From positions 3,038,001 to 3,102,000 of the forward strand of contig NC_051132.1 in assembly GCF_014839805.1 (NCBI RefSeq): DNA of 64,000 nucleotides, written 5' to 3'. The DNA comes from Manduca sexta. Its lineage: Eukaryota; Arthropoda; Insecta; Lepidoptera; Sphingidae. Below, in pieces: positions 13,401 through 25,300 of this stretch. The position numbers and the translations under genes are program-made. The notes below the pieces were generated by a model that had not been told where the DNA came from, made no database searches, and was given only the letters and a program-made list of their open reading frames with translations. Each line of letters begins with the position of its first letter. The first letter of the stretch is position 1.

Positions 13401-16136
13401 ATAGCACTCCACGAACAAAGGGCTATCCAACGCAAAAAGATTTTTTCAGATTGGACCGGTAGTTCCTGAGATTAGCCATTACTGCTCCGCTCCTTTTGGG
13501 TATAGCGTGATGATATATAGCCTATAGCACTCCACGAACAAAGGGCTATCCAACGCAAAAATATTTTTTCAGTTTGGACCGGTAGTTCCTGAGATTAGCG
13601 CGTTCAAACAAACAAACAAACTCTTCAGCTTTATATAATAGTATAGATTTACTGGTGGTAGGATATATTTTATATCCGCCCGGATTACGACCACCGTACA
13701 CAAGTTAAAACCCGCCTTAATGGTCCATGTAAGTGTGTCGCGTTCCGAGATCATTCTGTGTATATCCGGTTCCATCAGGCCGGCATAATTGTGTCGACTG
13801 CCGAGGGGTAATCATCTCTCGTCAGTCGACATTCTATTGGACCACACGTTACTTATCATCAGATGCAGTGGTGTCACTGTGCCGTGAATCTATAAAAATA
13901 GTAGTGTAATAATACACACAACATCACGCATTTATCTCCAAAGGAGCATGTAGAGGCGTAATCAGGGCACCCACTTTTCGTCAAGTGTGTTCCATGATGT
14001 GATAGGGGGCGAGCCTATTGCCATATCGGGCACAAATTCCAGATTCTGGGCTGATACTAAACAGAAAAACCCAAATATCACTTTGCCCAACACGGGAATC
14101 GATTTCAGGACCTCAGAGCGCTGTCGAACCGCGCATGTAATACTACTATGCCACCAAGGCAGTCAGTGGAATAATACATATCTTTTTTTTATTGTTGCTT
14201 GAATGACGAAACGAGCTTGCCGTTCGCCTGGTGGTAAGCGATACGACCACCCATAAACAATAGATACACCATCCAACACCTAATACGAAGTATTGTCCAC
14301 GGGGCTCGTCATCTTGAGATATGAGATGGTAAGTCTTATTATGTCCAGTAGTAACACTGGCTAAAATTTGCTTCAAACCGGAACACAACAGTGACTACAC
14401 ACTGCTGCTTGGCGGCAGAAATGGACATAGCGGTCGTACCTACCCCGGCGGACTCTCACATATGAGAGACCTACCACAAGTAGACATTACAATAGAAATG
14501 GCCAAATATAAATACTTACTAGCTATCGTGCCGAGGTACAGCGCGGAGCCGATCCACGACGTTTCATCTTCTGTAATGTACAGGTCACGTATGGAACTCT
14601 TTCCTGCTAATATCTTAAGGACCACAGGCGCTGTCCACCCCAGACCATAACCTACCAGCATCTGTCCGATGTATACTGAAATGTTTAGTGTAAGAAAAAT
14701 ATTAACTAACCGTAAACGCGACTTTGCGTTTATAAGACGCGGTAAGTACCTTTATATGGTGATAAATATAAAGTAGTTAGAAGGAAGTAAAGTATGTCGA
14801 TGTTTCAAAGGCTAATAGAATTAAGCGAATTATTTTTCGAAAAATTTTACTTGTTTAAAAAAACATAGAAAAAATAGCTGATATTAAACAAGCGGCGACA
14901 GCCTAGATGGGTGTGGAACGGACTGCCAAGACCAATGTCTGCAGGTTCAAATCCCAAGGGCACACACCTCTGACTTTTCTAAAATCATGTGTGTATTCTT
15001 TGTGAATTTATCGTTCACTTTAACGGTGAAGGAAAACATCTTGAGGAAACCTGCACATCTGAGAAGCTCTCTATAGGAATTTCGAAGGCGTGTGAAGCCT
15101 ACCAATCCGCACTAGGCCAGCGTGGTGGACTAAGGCCTAATCCCTCTCAGTAGTAGAGGAGGCCCGTGCTCAGCAGTAGGCAAGTATATAATACAGGGTT
15201 GATATTATTATTATTATTAAACATGTATGAAACTAGGTGTCGCAAAAAAATGGCGCTTAAGTCAATTAGCATTTCAACCGTAGATATTATGAAGTTCATA
15301 ATACGGTAGAAGTCTTTATATAAATCTCCAAAAGTACATATTAGTCGTACGAGGCGCCACAAATATGTAACTAGTCGTAAGTAAAGCTGGATGAACATTA
15401 AGTGAGTGAATGGCGCCGGAAGTATCCATATAATGTTCGCCAGTTATATAAGACGCTCAAAGTCTAAGTATAACATATATCTATGGTATAATTGTATTAT
15501 AGATTATAGACTATCGCTCTGTTACTATATTTTATGATAGATACGCCTTATTATCTTCCCTCATGACCCCTAAATTATTGCTACAACAGCACCACTGCTT
15601 TCACTTTGAAATGAGATAAGGACAGCGGGAATTAGTTGAATACAATCCGCATCTAACAGATTCGTCTGGAAATCCTGGAGGCCTATGTTCAGCAGTGAAC
15701 CTCCAAAGGCTGTACATAGTACGAAGAAGTAATTCGTAATCAGCCTACAGCGATTATTAGCCTAAATCTTCTTAAAATGACGCAAAGATCAGACGGTATG
15801 TGACCATACATGTCGGTTTTGAAAATAAGAAGAAATATCTTTGTATGCTACCTTTATATTTTACATCTATTACTTTAGCTAGGTCTTTAAATTCTACCGA
15901 AAGTCTCGCGACTACCCACAATATGATAAAAAAAGTGACATTCATTCATTTTTCTTTCGAAATTTAAATATTCAAATCTCTTCCTTCCCGCTCGCTCATT
16001 ACACGCTATTTCACGCACAACGTACGTTCCATTCTAACCATATGTAGTACCAAGAAAAAACATTTAATAAATAATACTTACTGCAGGCCACAACGGGTAG
16101 CTGCTTCTTCCAATATACCTTCATTTTTGGAGTCAT
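7430..16136 (-). CDS. Sugar/trehalose transporter B (Tret1-like, MFS sugar porter)
   Basis: Seven exons: 16136-16082, 14675-14520, 12485-12287, 11233-11043, 10596-10208, 8457-8346, 7698-7430; total 1371 nt, 456 aa, a usual length for insect trehalose-type transporters. Signatures in order: exon 2 GLGWTAPVV; exon 3 SDTSGRKPCL; exon 4 STEMRGISL, then PETPVYQVLRG (PESP variant); exon 5 LQQMSGVI and RYGRRSLLL; exon 6 GWLPLVVLII; exon 7 GEMFPPNLRG and VPETKGKTF before TGA. The start used is MTPKMK; a second in-frame ATG four codons on matches the shorter start of its neighbours. Exon 2 is the most divergent from genes A, C and D (KILAGKSSIRDLYITEDET in the first extracellular loop), so its substrate range may differ. 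The acceptor of exon 5 has an unusually long polypyrimidine tract (10619-10645). Expected to act as a facilitative carrier at the plasma membrane. Confidence 0.9.
8691..9711 (+). mobile_element. Helitron-like non-autonomous element with internal minisatellite
   Basis: Begins TCTATACTATTATATAAAGC and ends with a GC-rich hairpin (gcgggcggagccgcgggc) followed by AAAAGCTAG, then T: the TC...CTAG ends of a Helitron. Near the start is a (GTTT)n microsatellite (8716-8757). The interior is five tandem units of about 123 bp (8757-9375), each with ctatatatcatcacgc and aggagcggagcagtaatgg. No protein is encoded. It sits inside the intron between exons 5 and 6 of transporter B. Confidence 0.8.
8716..8757. 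repeat. (GTTT)n microsatellite
   Basis: An uninterrupted run of GTTT units near the 5' end of the Helitron-like copy. The other two copies of that element have only two to three units, so this one has expanded. Confidence 0.9.
9965..10147 (-). repeat. SINE family 2 copy
   Basis: Reverse orientation: body gggggcgagcct and head with gggatcgaacccgagat. In the same intron as the Helitron-like copy. Confidence 0.7.
10679..10946 (-). repeat. SINE family 1 copy
   Basis: Reverse-oriented copy (gctgtattatatattatccc at the tail end, aagtcagaggtgtgtgccc near the head). The outer part of the tRNA-like head is lost. In intron 4 of transporter B. Confidence 0.75.
11384..11643. mobile_element. MITE with long terminal inverted repeats
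   Basis: Outer ends cccccttattcataaacg and cgtctatgaataaggggg are inverted copies. A second inverted pair lies inside (ctgtgataacaagcctg against cagacttgttaccacag), and a third in the centre around gtgattggttatt/agccaatcacaac. The 260-bp unit can fold almost end to end. No coding capacity. In intron 3 of transporter B. Confidence 0.75.
11690..11985. repeat. Non-autonomous interspersed element
   Basis: Starts actaatattataaatgagaa and ends with the GC-rich hairpin gcgggtggacccgc. Between them it has ggatgaaatctagcacacac and ttaatatataggctac, typical of lepidopteran non-autonomous elements of this size. Class uncertain. Confidence 0.5.
12088..12215 (-). repeat. SINE family 2, truncated
   Basis: Reverse copy of the distal body (acatcacgcatttagccc, tgttccgtcccatgatgtga). 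The head is missing. Confidence 0.65.
12665..13647 (-). mobile_element. Helitron-like non-autonomous element
   Basis: Reverse orientation: CTAG end with the GC hairpin at the left, and the TCTATACTATTATATAAAGC end at 13647. It contains five to six tandem internal units of about 122 bp (roughly 12988-13600), homologous to those at 8757-9375. Located in intron 2 of transporter B. Confidence 0.8.
13649..13895. repeat. Repeat family 3 copy
   Basis: Shared marks aaaacccgccttaatgg, gtgtatatccggttcc, aggccggcataattgtgtcg and ttatcatcagatgcagtg. It directly abuts the end of the Helitron-like element. Confidence 0.7.
13910..14163 (-). repeat. SINE family 2 copy, near full length
   Basis: Reverse orientation from acatcacgcatttatctcc to the head near 14150 (ctatgccaccaaggcagt). 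The B box region is degraded by a small change. Confidence 0.75.
14170..14480 (-). repeat. Repeat family 4 copy
   Basis: Marks gacgaaacgagcttgccg, ttcgcctggtggtaagcg, ataaacaatag, catcttgagatatgagatgg, ctgcttggcggcagaaatgg and ggactctcacatatgagaga. It ends in an A/T-rich tail adjoining SINE family 2. Immediately 3' of exon 2 of transporter B. Confidence 0.7.
14890..15219 (+). repeat. SINE family 1, full length
   Basis: tRNA-like head (gcggcgacagcctagatggg as A box region, gcaggttcaaatcccaagg as B box), body with gaggaaacctgcacatctga, and an (ATT)n tail at 15207-15219. One of the most complete copies in the window. Confidence 0.8.
15640..15725. repeat. Possible LINE (RTE-type) 3' end
   Basis: Contains cctggaggcctatgttcagc followed by agtgaacctcc and a short tail, a pattern common at 3' ends of lepidopteran RTE-like LINEs. 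A related piece with gaggcctacgctcag lies near 20295-20345. Assignment by recognition only. Confidence 0.4.
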
Positions 16137-16375
16137 AAATGACACTTAACACATTGTAAACAATCAATCCACGAAAAAATAATAGAGTTCATTTATATAT
16201 TTCGGTAACACTCACTTTAATGTTTCTAAAATAGAGTAGAAAGTAACATGGGTTAAATAATTACGTTTAATATTGTTTTGTTTATTTTAGAAATGTTATC
16301 CAATGTTAAAAGCATCTAAAGTGTTATATGCACATTTAAGCGGTATCTGTACTATATCTTATCATAATGTGTAGG

Positions 16376-16556
16376 AGGTTTGGGTTGAATGGATTGAGCT
16401 CAAACCTTTTTTTGGTTTTGACTTACGTTTGTTAGCGTGGCAGGACCGGCTTATATAAACACACTGGTCTTGCGGGTGAGTGCTTTAGGCATTGCGAGCC
16501 CTTAAGTGACCATGCTGAGGGCGAGTGGAGTGGAGCTCAAACCGAGAAAATGCCTT
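16376..16556. repeat. Repeat family 6 copy
   Basis: The segment around gtgagtgctttaggcattgc and ggaccggcttatataaacac is an inverted match to 58500-58655 (cctaaagcgctctcccg, gtataagccggcccttg). Two diverged copies of an unnamed interspersed repeat. Confidence 0.55.
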
Positions 16557-17904
16557 AAAATTGTAAGTTTGAATGATGTCGTTAATTGACAATATTTTGC
16601 TTTAATGAAGTTATAGTGCCTGAATAAATCGCTAAACTAATCAACAGTTCTTAGTTGACAGTTGCTTCCACTTATAACAAGTTGAAAGTGTTTCCGCACA
16701 CTGCGGTGATGTTATAATGTTAAATTGAAACGCTAATGTTATATTCGTACTTCTAGCCCTATCTCCTCAATATTAATCTACGTATCATATAGATAAGATA
16801 CTGAGCTGAAAATTTTATTCATTAATCAAAAATCATCTTTATTTCCATAATAATAAAGACTGTCATTAAGTCACAATATTATCTATATTGTCAATGAGAA
16901 CGAGTCAATGGTTATAAATCCATTTTAAATTGATCTCTCCAATGTATAGTGATCGATACTTCGGAAGGGTCAAGCTAGTTCTTATATTTGTAACAACATA
17001 ATTTCTATAAAACTTACATAAAAATTATTTATATATTTTTTATTTATTTACTAACTATATTGTTTATCGTCTTTGTTTATTTTTAAAAACATTGAAGATT
17101 CGTTAATGTACATCGTATCTAAGTGATGAAATCAAAAGTACCCTGGAATCTAAGGCGAGACGTCCATATCGGCAGCCTTTATCTTATTTATTGCCTCCTT
17201 TCATGCCAATACAGATTTAATAATTTGATTTATAGTGAGGTTATTTTTTCACATATTTTTCGTTACTTCATAATATAGTAAACCTTTGCCGAAACCACAA
17301 ATTAAAAACACAAATTCTGCATAATCTTGAATAATTATAACACACACAAATGTAATACACTCAAAACAGTAACTTCTGTGATCAAATATGAACTCAGTGG
17401 TAAGGTCATATAATAATACAAACAAACGTGAAGTTCGTTCACTATTTAGAGCAGTCTATGCCATAGATAACATAGAGATACTACGATCATAGGCTCAGGA
17501 TCTATGTTCAGAGTACCATAGATATTTATGTAGAGTTTAATGAGAGTTGTCTCTACCTGAGGTTTATAACCTGAGTTTCTACGTTTGCTATAATTATTGA
17601 CATTATCACATTATTAGTAGTACAGAGTTCTCTATGACTTAATTATCGACATTATCATATTATTAGTAGCACAGAATTCTCTATAATTTCTATGTTCACG
17701 ATGCACTTACGTGTAATACTAAGTAATTTCTCATTGCTTCAATAGATGGCGCTAGGTTTACGAAGTGTCGCCTTACTAAATAAATCGGGACGGTAAGCTA
17801 GTATTTTTAAATGAGTAAAATATTCCCGGATATGCTGAAATTATTGTTATTTCTCAGAAAGTCCAATTATTTCTCAAATAAATAGGATTGAGTAAAGAAA
17901 GTAC

Positions 17905-18163
17905 ATAATTGCCTCGGTGGCGTAGTTGTACTGCATGCGCGGTACGGCAGCGCTCTGAGGTTGGAATCCCGGGTCGGGCAAACCGATATTTGGGTTTTTC
18001 TGCTCTATATCAGCCCGGAGTATGGAATTTGTGGCCGATATGGCGATAGGTTCGCCCCCTATCACATTATGGGACGGAACACACTCGTCGAAAAGTGGGT
18101 GCCCTGGTTGCACCTCTGCATACCCCTTCGGGGATAAATGCGTGATGGTGTGTGTGTGTTGTA
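17905..18163 (+). repeat. SINE family 2, full length
   Basis: Head gcctcggtggcgtagttgta, body through tatggcgataggttcgcc and cattatgggacggaacacac, and end cggggataaatgcgtgatgg with a short (GT)n tail. Confidence 0.8.
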
Positions 18164-18227
18164 AGAACATGATTGCAAATGACACAATACCCAGGCAACA
18201 ATATGAAAACTGAACAGAATACTAAAT

Positions 18228-18472
18228 TTGTTAGTGGTAGGATATATTTTATGTCCGCCCGGATAGCGACCACCGTACACAAGATAGTAGAACTCATCAG
18301 AGTGGCTCACGTAAGTGTGTCGCGTTCCAGGATCAACCTGTGTAAATTCGTTTCCAACTAGCCAGCATAATTGTGTCGACTGCCGCGGGGTAATCACTTC
18401 TCGTCAGTCAAAATTCTATTGGACCTTGCTCCACTAATCATCAGGTGCAGAGAGATAACATTTCCCGTATAA
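18228..18472. repeat. Repeat family 3 copy
   Basis: Shows the long left portion ggatatattttatgtccgcc and cggatagcgaccaccgtaca, then the shared core (cacgtaagtgtgtcgcgttc, catcaggtgcag). Confidence 0.7.
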
Positions 18473-19325
18473 AAAAATACTAGTCAGCAGAAAACTAACA
18501 CCAAAGATGATCATGTGCATTCCTTTTCAAATAAGAATCGGTATATTCAAGTGTATAGCAAATTGAATGGTGCATAAGTCGGCAATGGTGCAGAAACGCT
18601 CGTCGGAACGCTTCCCATTTGCTCACGTAATCCTAATTTCCTTTCCGTTCCGCAACAGTCTCCATTACTGACTTTATTCACAGAATTTGAATGTTACATT
18701 TCGATCGCCTTTAGCAAATTACCGTTTAAGCATTTTTAGACTTCGCTTTTGGACGATCAAGTTCATCTCGAATATCATTGAAAACGTGATCTAGGAAAGA
18801 AGACTAATATTTTCTTTAAACTCAAAATGCTGATGAACTTTTATTTTTCCTAAGAATTATTAAGTAAGCAAAGGTCCACGTGATTTTTTATTGTTTTGTC
18901 AGTCAAGAACTAAAATGTTGACTGGACTTCACCTATCAATGTAGGCAGATAATATTTTAGGAAGCTTAGCGACTGTTACATGTAAAAACTTGCATATTTT
19001 AGGGAATATGGTTAAAAATTAGCTGCAGGGGTCCACCGAAACCAGCAAAATTTTGAAAGTCTATGAGAAAAAATAGTTTAGGAACTCCTGGATTATATGA
19101 AAGGTAAAATCTAATCTGTCATTATGTATGATTACACCCTGGTCAAGCCTCTCTTTCGTGCCGTTTCAAAACTGCCTATAGGATGGTTTACAAAATACTG
19201 AATCATTGCATTAACCACTAGATTACCCAACTAGATGTCCTCGCACCCTTTAAATGATTTTCCAATGCTATTCAGAATTTTATCTTTTCTGTTCCATTTA
19301 GCTTTAAAACATATTGATTCTTGCA

Positions 19326-19505
19326 GATTGCCTTAGTGGCGTAGTGGTATTATGTGCGCGGAAAGACACCGTCCTAAGGTCGTAGGTGGGAATCCCAGTT
19401 TGGGCATAGTATTATTGGGTTTTCCTGCTTAATATCTGCAGCCCGAAGTCTGGAATTAGTCCAGGATATGGCGCTGGCTCATCACTTATCACATCGTGGG
19501 ATGGA
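19326..19505 (+). repeat. SINE family 2, diverged copy
   Basis: Head gattgccttagtggcgtagt and B-box-like gtgggaatcccagt; body ttattgggttttcctgc and atatggcgctggctcatc. It passes directly into a repeat family 3 end (about 19506-19625). Confidence 0.7.
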
Positions 19506-21075
19506 AGAGGCCGGCATAATTTTATCGACTAACGAGGGATAATTATAATATCAAAAGTCAATACTCTGTCTTGTCGCCACTCCACTTACCATTAGGTGAG
19601 GTGAAATCTCTTCGGTGAAATCACTTTGCAATATTTAAAAAAAAGGATTGATTTAAAAGATATTTAAAATTTAATAAAGGAAGCATTGCACACGAAGTAC
19701 TGAAAGTTGCAAAAATGGAATCAAAGTATATGGGTACGTGTAACTCAAATTACATATCACGTTTAAAACTTAAGTCAGCTTTATTAACAATACAATTGAA
19801 ATCACAGTTCCAACTAGTCTAAAAGCAGAAATGAAAAAATAAATGTTTAGAAAATCGCCATAATCCGATAACAATCAAATAAAATACAGATGGTTTACTA
19901 CTAACATCAAGAAAGGTTTGAGCAATAAAAATCATAATTAGGTAAATACTTACGCATTTAATAATCAAGATTCTTTAAGTTATTCTTCACGAATTATTTA
20001 CGAATAAATAGGACTGAAGTGTTTGTAATTTAGAAATAAGAAGTTTACATAAGAGCTACTGCATTCATTAACGTATTACAAAATCTTAAACGCTTCTTTT
20101 AAATTATGTTTCTGTTGGTTTGTTTGCTAATTTCAAAAACAGCTGAACAGATCTTGACGAGATTTTCATTGGAAGGCAAAAGACCTTTTTAGAGTATATA
20201 CTTTAGATTTTATGCTGAGATCTGAATTTTATAAATTTACTTAACTGACAGCGGATGGATTCGTGCTGTCCGAGACTTCGATGGTTGTCACTCACTTAGA
20301 GGCCTACGCTCAGAAAGGGACGACGTTAGACTGATTGATTGTAAGATCGACGTGTTTTTTTTAGATCTGGATAATTCAATGTAATGCCCATAATATAGCA
20401 TAGGTAGTTTAGGTATTTGATCTTGTAAAAATAAATTGTCACTGTGATATTTTTACTCTGGAAAAAATCACGCGCATGTTAAATCTCGTCTACTATGTAA
20501 CAATGCATAATGTTTATTATCATTTGCCTTTTTTATTACAAGGTTAAATCTATATTGGTTTGCTATATAGTTTATTAACATTATGATACTAGTAACAATG
20601 CTGTTAAAAATTAAAACCCTTTTGTAGTATTTTATTTTGTACTCCCAGCACGAAATAAACGAACGTTGTGGAAAAGATTGGTTTTGCAGACAATTATAAT
20701 ACTCTTTTATTTTACCTCGGTATTGAGTTCAATGGGTAGGCGTCGTTACTTACCTATATGTATGTGATATCTTTTAGTGTTGGCGCACACTTACCGGCCG
20801 GCAAAAATCGCCATTAAAGTGTTAACATTTTAGCTATGTGTAACATTTAGGTCCTCGTAATCAACCATTATTTTCATTGTAATATTTATAAGAATATAAT
20901 ATTATTTAAATTTCCCTCTGTTTTCAATTTCACACATTTTCTCAAAATGCACAAAGCAATGTAAAATGTGAATTTGAAAATTTATGTTATTCTATATAGA
21001 TTATAGGATGTTCCATTTTCCTGAAGATTCGTTTTATACTTTACATAACATATATACGCATAATATTTATATAAT

Positions 21076-21265
21076 CGGCGGTAGCCTAGATGGAATTGGA
21101 CAGATTGCCAAGACCAATTTCCGCAGGTTCAAACCCAAGGGAAAACACTTCTGAGTTTTCTTATAGGTAAGTGTGTATTCTTTTAGAATTATCTTTTTCT
21201 CTATCTTAAATAAGACTTTTTAGGGCATGTGAAGTATGCCAATCCGTACTAGGCCATCATGGGTA
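21076..21265 (+). repeat. SINE family 1, partial
   Basis: Head tcggcggtagcctagatgg and gcaggttcaaacccaaggg, with an internally deleted body ending ccgtactaggccatcatggg. Confidence 0.65.
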
Positions 21266-21524
21266 ATTCTACAGAGTTTGTCATTTTGAATCTTGAATAT
21301 TCGGCTGTTTAGATGATTAGTTCGCGTCTACCCTTACGATCCGACAAGTTTTATTATTTTTAAAGCTTAGTTCGTACTTCGTACTTATATCCCGCCTATG
21401 ATTCTGCGGAAAATCCAACTTGTATTAAAATGAAAAGGCGTGTCAGTTTATTTTATTTTATACATTTTTAAACCTAGGTACACAATATCATCGCAATTTC
21501 GGTCAATCATATATGTACAGGGTC

Positions 21525-21908
21525 ATTTTGACATCACGTTACTAAATGAAACAACATACTTATCTACTTAGAAATAACACTTTACAATAAGTTATTTGAG
21601 CCGTAGATGTAAAATAAAAAGTGTAAGTTTTGAACAAAATAAATAGTATTAAAAAGTAATTTTAATTTTACGTGCCCTAGTAGTGGCACTACTACTCAAA
21701 GAGGATTCGCGGCAACATACTTTCAGTCAGAAAATCACTCACACAGACGCCATATTGGCATTAAAACAAACTATAAAATGGTCAAAAACTCAGAAAAATA
21801 AAACTAGGATTTTTGGAGATAAATAAGTTATTAATGGATGATTTTTGCACAATGTCAACAAACGTGAAGGCGAGTATGTGGTTTCATTTAGTAACGTATT
21901 GTCAAAAT
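21525..21908. mobile_element. Inverted-repeat (MITE-like) element
   Basis: Left end attttgacatcacgttacta continuing aatgaaacaacata; right end tatgtggtttcatttagtaa continuing cgtattgtcaaaat, its inverted copy. The interior is non-coding. A partial relative with ttacattgcgttactaaatg lies at 7765-7790 just after the last intron boundary of transporter B. Confidence 0.6.
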
Positions 21909-22341
21909 ACTTTTATATATTGTTCTCGTGCATCAGTCATCTTAATCATTTTACTATCTTGCTTCTACACTTATGGCATTGCATAAAATTCTTTGAAAAC
22001 TACGAGCTAACAATAATAAGTCTATTTTTTAAGTTCTTTCCAGTAGGTAGACAACTTAGTAGGCGATGGTGAAATAGATAAAAATTCATTAACTATGTCT
22101 TTAGACACTAGAGAATTGTGTTCTTTGCAGTACTGAAAGAAAGAGGATTGGGAAAAGATATTTTGGGCGTCCATTAATATTATTTACAATACGCAATGTA
22201 CCAGTTAAGTTGCTCTGTAACTGTATTAGTTTATAAAAAAATTGTAAGGAAGGACTCAAAAACTAAGGAATATAAATGTTGAAAATAATTGTGACGGGAT
22301 TCCTTTTATCAACCGATAAACGGTTTCGGAAACCCTTGATA

Positions 22342-25300
22342 TCACCTCCTCAATAATTCTTGGATCTCATGCAAACTCCTTCCTTTAGTCTCCGGAACAA
22401 ACTTATAAGTAAACAAAAACGCAACAACACAGGAGCAAGAGAAAATCCCGAAAGTGATGTCACCACCGAGGTTCTTCACCATCGAACCAAAGCCGGTGGC
22501 GATACCAAAGCCAATTAGCCAAGCCGTTGTCATGGAAACAGCTGAGCCGGTGCTACGAGCATTCCCGCCGAACATTTCGCCGACGAGCGCGCTGGGCATC
22601 GTGCCAAAACCTATAAAGAAGTTAGCTTCGTCAGTCGAAAATCAAATTGATTCTATGTTTCAATTCAAGCGGAAATAGAATTGTTATTGGCTTAGAACTG
22701 CATAGTGGAGGATCTGTACAGGTATCGTATTTATACATGAAGTATTTTAAATTTTCAATTATAATATACGATTAAAATAAAAGGATTTAGAGGTGAACTG
22801 ATGGTAGGTCTCATATGTGAGAGTTCGCCTGGGAAGGTACCACCGCAATGTCTATTTCTGCCGCCAAGCAGCGGTGTGTAGTCACTGTTGCGTTCCGGGT
22901 TGAAGGACTTTGTAGCCAGTTTAACTACTGGACATAATTAGATTTACCATCTCAGGATGGCGAGCGCAGTGAAATACCAAACAATACTTTGTAATTTAAG
23001 GTGTTGGATGGTGTTTCTACTGTTTATGGGCGGTGGTACCGCTTACCATCAGGCGAACGGCAAGCTCGTCTCGACACTCAGAGCAATAAAAAAAATGAGG
23101 TTGTCACCTAATTCATAAGAGAAGAAGTAAGTGATTAGAGCCACCAGCGGCAGCCACCCGATGTCTCCAATCACCGAACTCTCCACACGACGCAGATAGA
23201 AGTAGGCGCCAAGGACTCCCTGTAAATAATAAAAAAAACTTTATCAGGAATAGTAATACAGTTTCTTAAATACAATGTTCAATAATATCTACATTACTTA
23301 AGTAACTGTGGAGCAGATATTAACTCCCACCTCTGTAAAGGCGACAGTTGTATTACAAAATGTAAAAACTTTTAACACAAACAATATGGGGTGAGAAATG
23401 ATTCCCGATACAATAATATACATTTTGAAATGTCTTTAAATCATTGACTATATCTATCGACGAACATTATATTATATTCCAACATTATATCAGCCTCTAT
23501 GTGTGTAAACAGAGTATAGCGTCATAGGAATGCACTATTTTACCTTTGAAATCTATTACAAAAAATGGAACGATAAAATATGAAGCAGTACTTACCAAAC
23601 TTAAGGAGCAAGAGGCAGTCGATACGAGCAGCAATATTCTCCGACCAGCTCGCTCCACCACAGTGGGCGCTATCATGCTCGAGATCAGCCTGGTCGCACC
23701 CACAAGGATTGTGGCGAGGTCTGGCCTGGAAGAAAAATTTACACATTTATTCTAAGGAGTGGGCATTTTTTTTTTATTGAAATTGACTACAGTGCTGTAC
23801 TGTATTGTGATGCTGAGCACAGGACCTAGCCATGATTCACTTGTTGGCAATTATTCACTTTTGACGGTTTACATTAGAAAAGTTGCATTAATTGCGCGAT
23901 GCTGGATTTATGCCCGAGGACTCCTATCGTTTAATGAATAGAAACTATCACAACTGAAAGTAGGTAATCTCATCTAAACTTTAGAAGATATTATAATTGT
24001 ATCGTCATGACAATAGGGTAGTTGACAATTTTCTTCTGAATATATTTATCAAAAATCTATGTATGTATTTAAAATTATGTTCAAATCCAACACAAAATAT
24101 ATTAAATATTTTACCTTATAGAAGATCCAGCTAGTTGGAATATAGTAGTGGTGAAGAAGAGGCAAGCAGCCACTCCACTCAATTGCTGCAAGGTGCAGAG
24201 GGAGAGCGTGATATACAAAGACCTTCGGTTAGCTTTGACGGTAAATATCTTAATCCAGGCTCTCCAGGTGTGTCCCTCATTGGGGTTCGTGCCCCTGACT
24301 GATTCGAAGACATTCTCCAAGTCATCTAATCTGCCGAGGTAGCGAAGAGTTTCTTTTGCTTCTGTTTGCTTACCTAGAAAGAGATGGGCCATCAAATACT
24401 CCTGGTAAAAATAATTTAGGCTATGTTCATTTAATAGTGGAAAATTGTATAAGTATTATAAGATGTTTGCGAAAGTCTGCGGTTGTTACTGGTTTCTCTA
24501 CCTCTGCCTAACGGATTTTTTTATGCGGGCGTGGCAATGTAATCACACTGCACCCGATGGTAAGTGGAGTAGGTCCAATAGAATGGCGACTGCCAAGTGA
24601 TGATTAGCAGTCGGCCGTCAACACAATTATGCCGGCCTGTAGGAACCAGATATACACAGGCTGATCCCGAGAAGCGGCACACTTACGTGGGCCACTATGC
24701 CGGGTTTTAACACCTTATGGACTGTGGTCGCTATCCAGGCGGATATAAAATATATTTTACAACCAACTATGGGATATAGCGCTTACTACTTGATAATTTT
24801 AAGTCATTAGTTATATTAGACTACAAACCTTTTATAGCGTAATAGACAGGTGATTCCGGAATAAATAGTATTCCAATCACGTGGATAATATTTACAACTA
24901 GGACAATGTAGCCAGTCGCGGCGTACGATACGAATGGCCCGATCGTGTAGGCCGCCAGAGTTCCGAATATACCCACTATGGAAGTTGAGGTTAAAAGAAT
25001 ACCCCGGATATCTGGTGAACTGAAATTATTAATAGTTGTTATTTATTTATTTTCTGGTAATTAACCACTGGACATAATAAGACTTAACATCTCATGTCTC
25101 AGGATGACGAGCGCAGTGATATATCAAACCATACTTCGTAATTCAAGGTGTCGATGGTGTTTCTACTGTTTATGGGCTGTCGTATCGCTTATCATCAGGC
25201 GAACGGCAAGCTCGTCTCGTCATACAAAGCAATAAAAAAAAAATACTGATCCTTACATAATATTAAAATAATCTTATGTCTTTTTGAAAATTTTAAACAA

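Larger units (their letters stand above)
16137..22341. other. Spacer between transporters B and C
   Basis: No host exon was found on either strand. It contains a repeat at 16376-16556, SINE family 2 (17905-18163, 19326-19505), repeat family 3 (18228-18472), a LINE-like tail (about 20270-20345), SINE family 1 (21076-21265) and an inverted-repeat element (21525-21908). The remainder is AT-rich with nothing recognisable. Confidence 0.6.

Noticed and set aside
17905..17990. tRNA-like sequence with A and B boxes (also at 2201, 14890, 41144, 50799)
   Set aside because: These are heads of two SINE families repeated many times with the same body and tail; none closes into a full tRNA cloverleaf with an acceptor stem.
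18022..18397. Cluster of overlapping frames of 60-110 codons
   Set aside because: They fall inside a SINE family 2 copy and a repeat family 3 copy; the same frames recur in other copies with different breaks.
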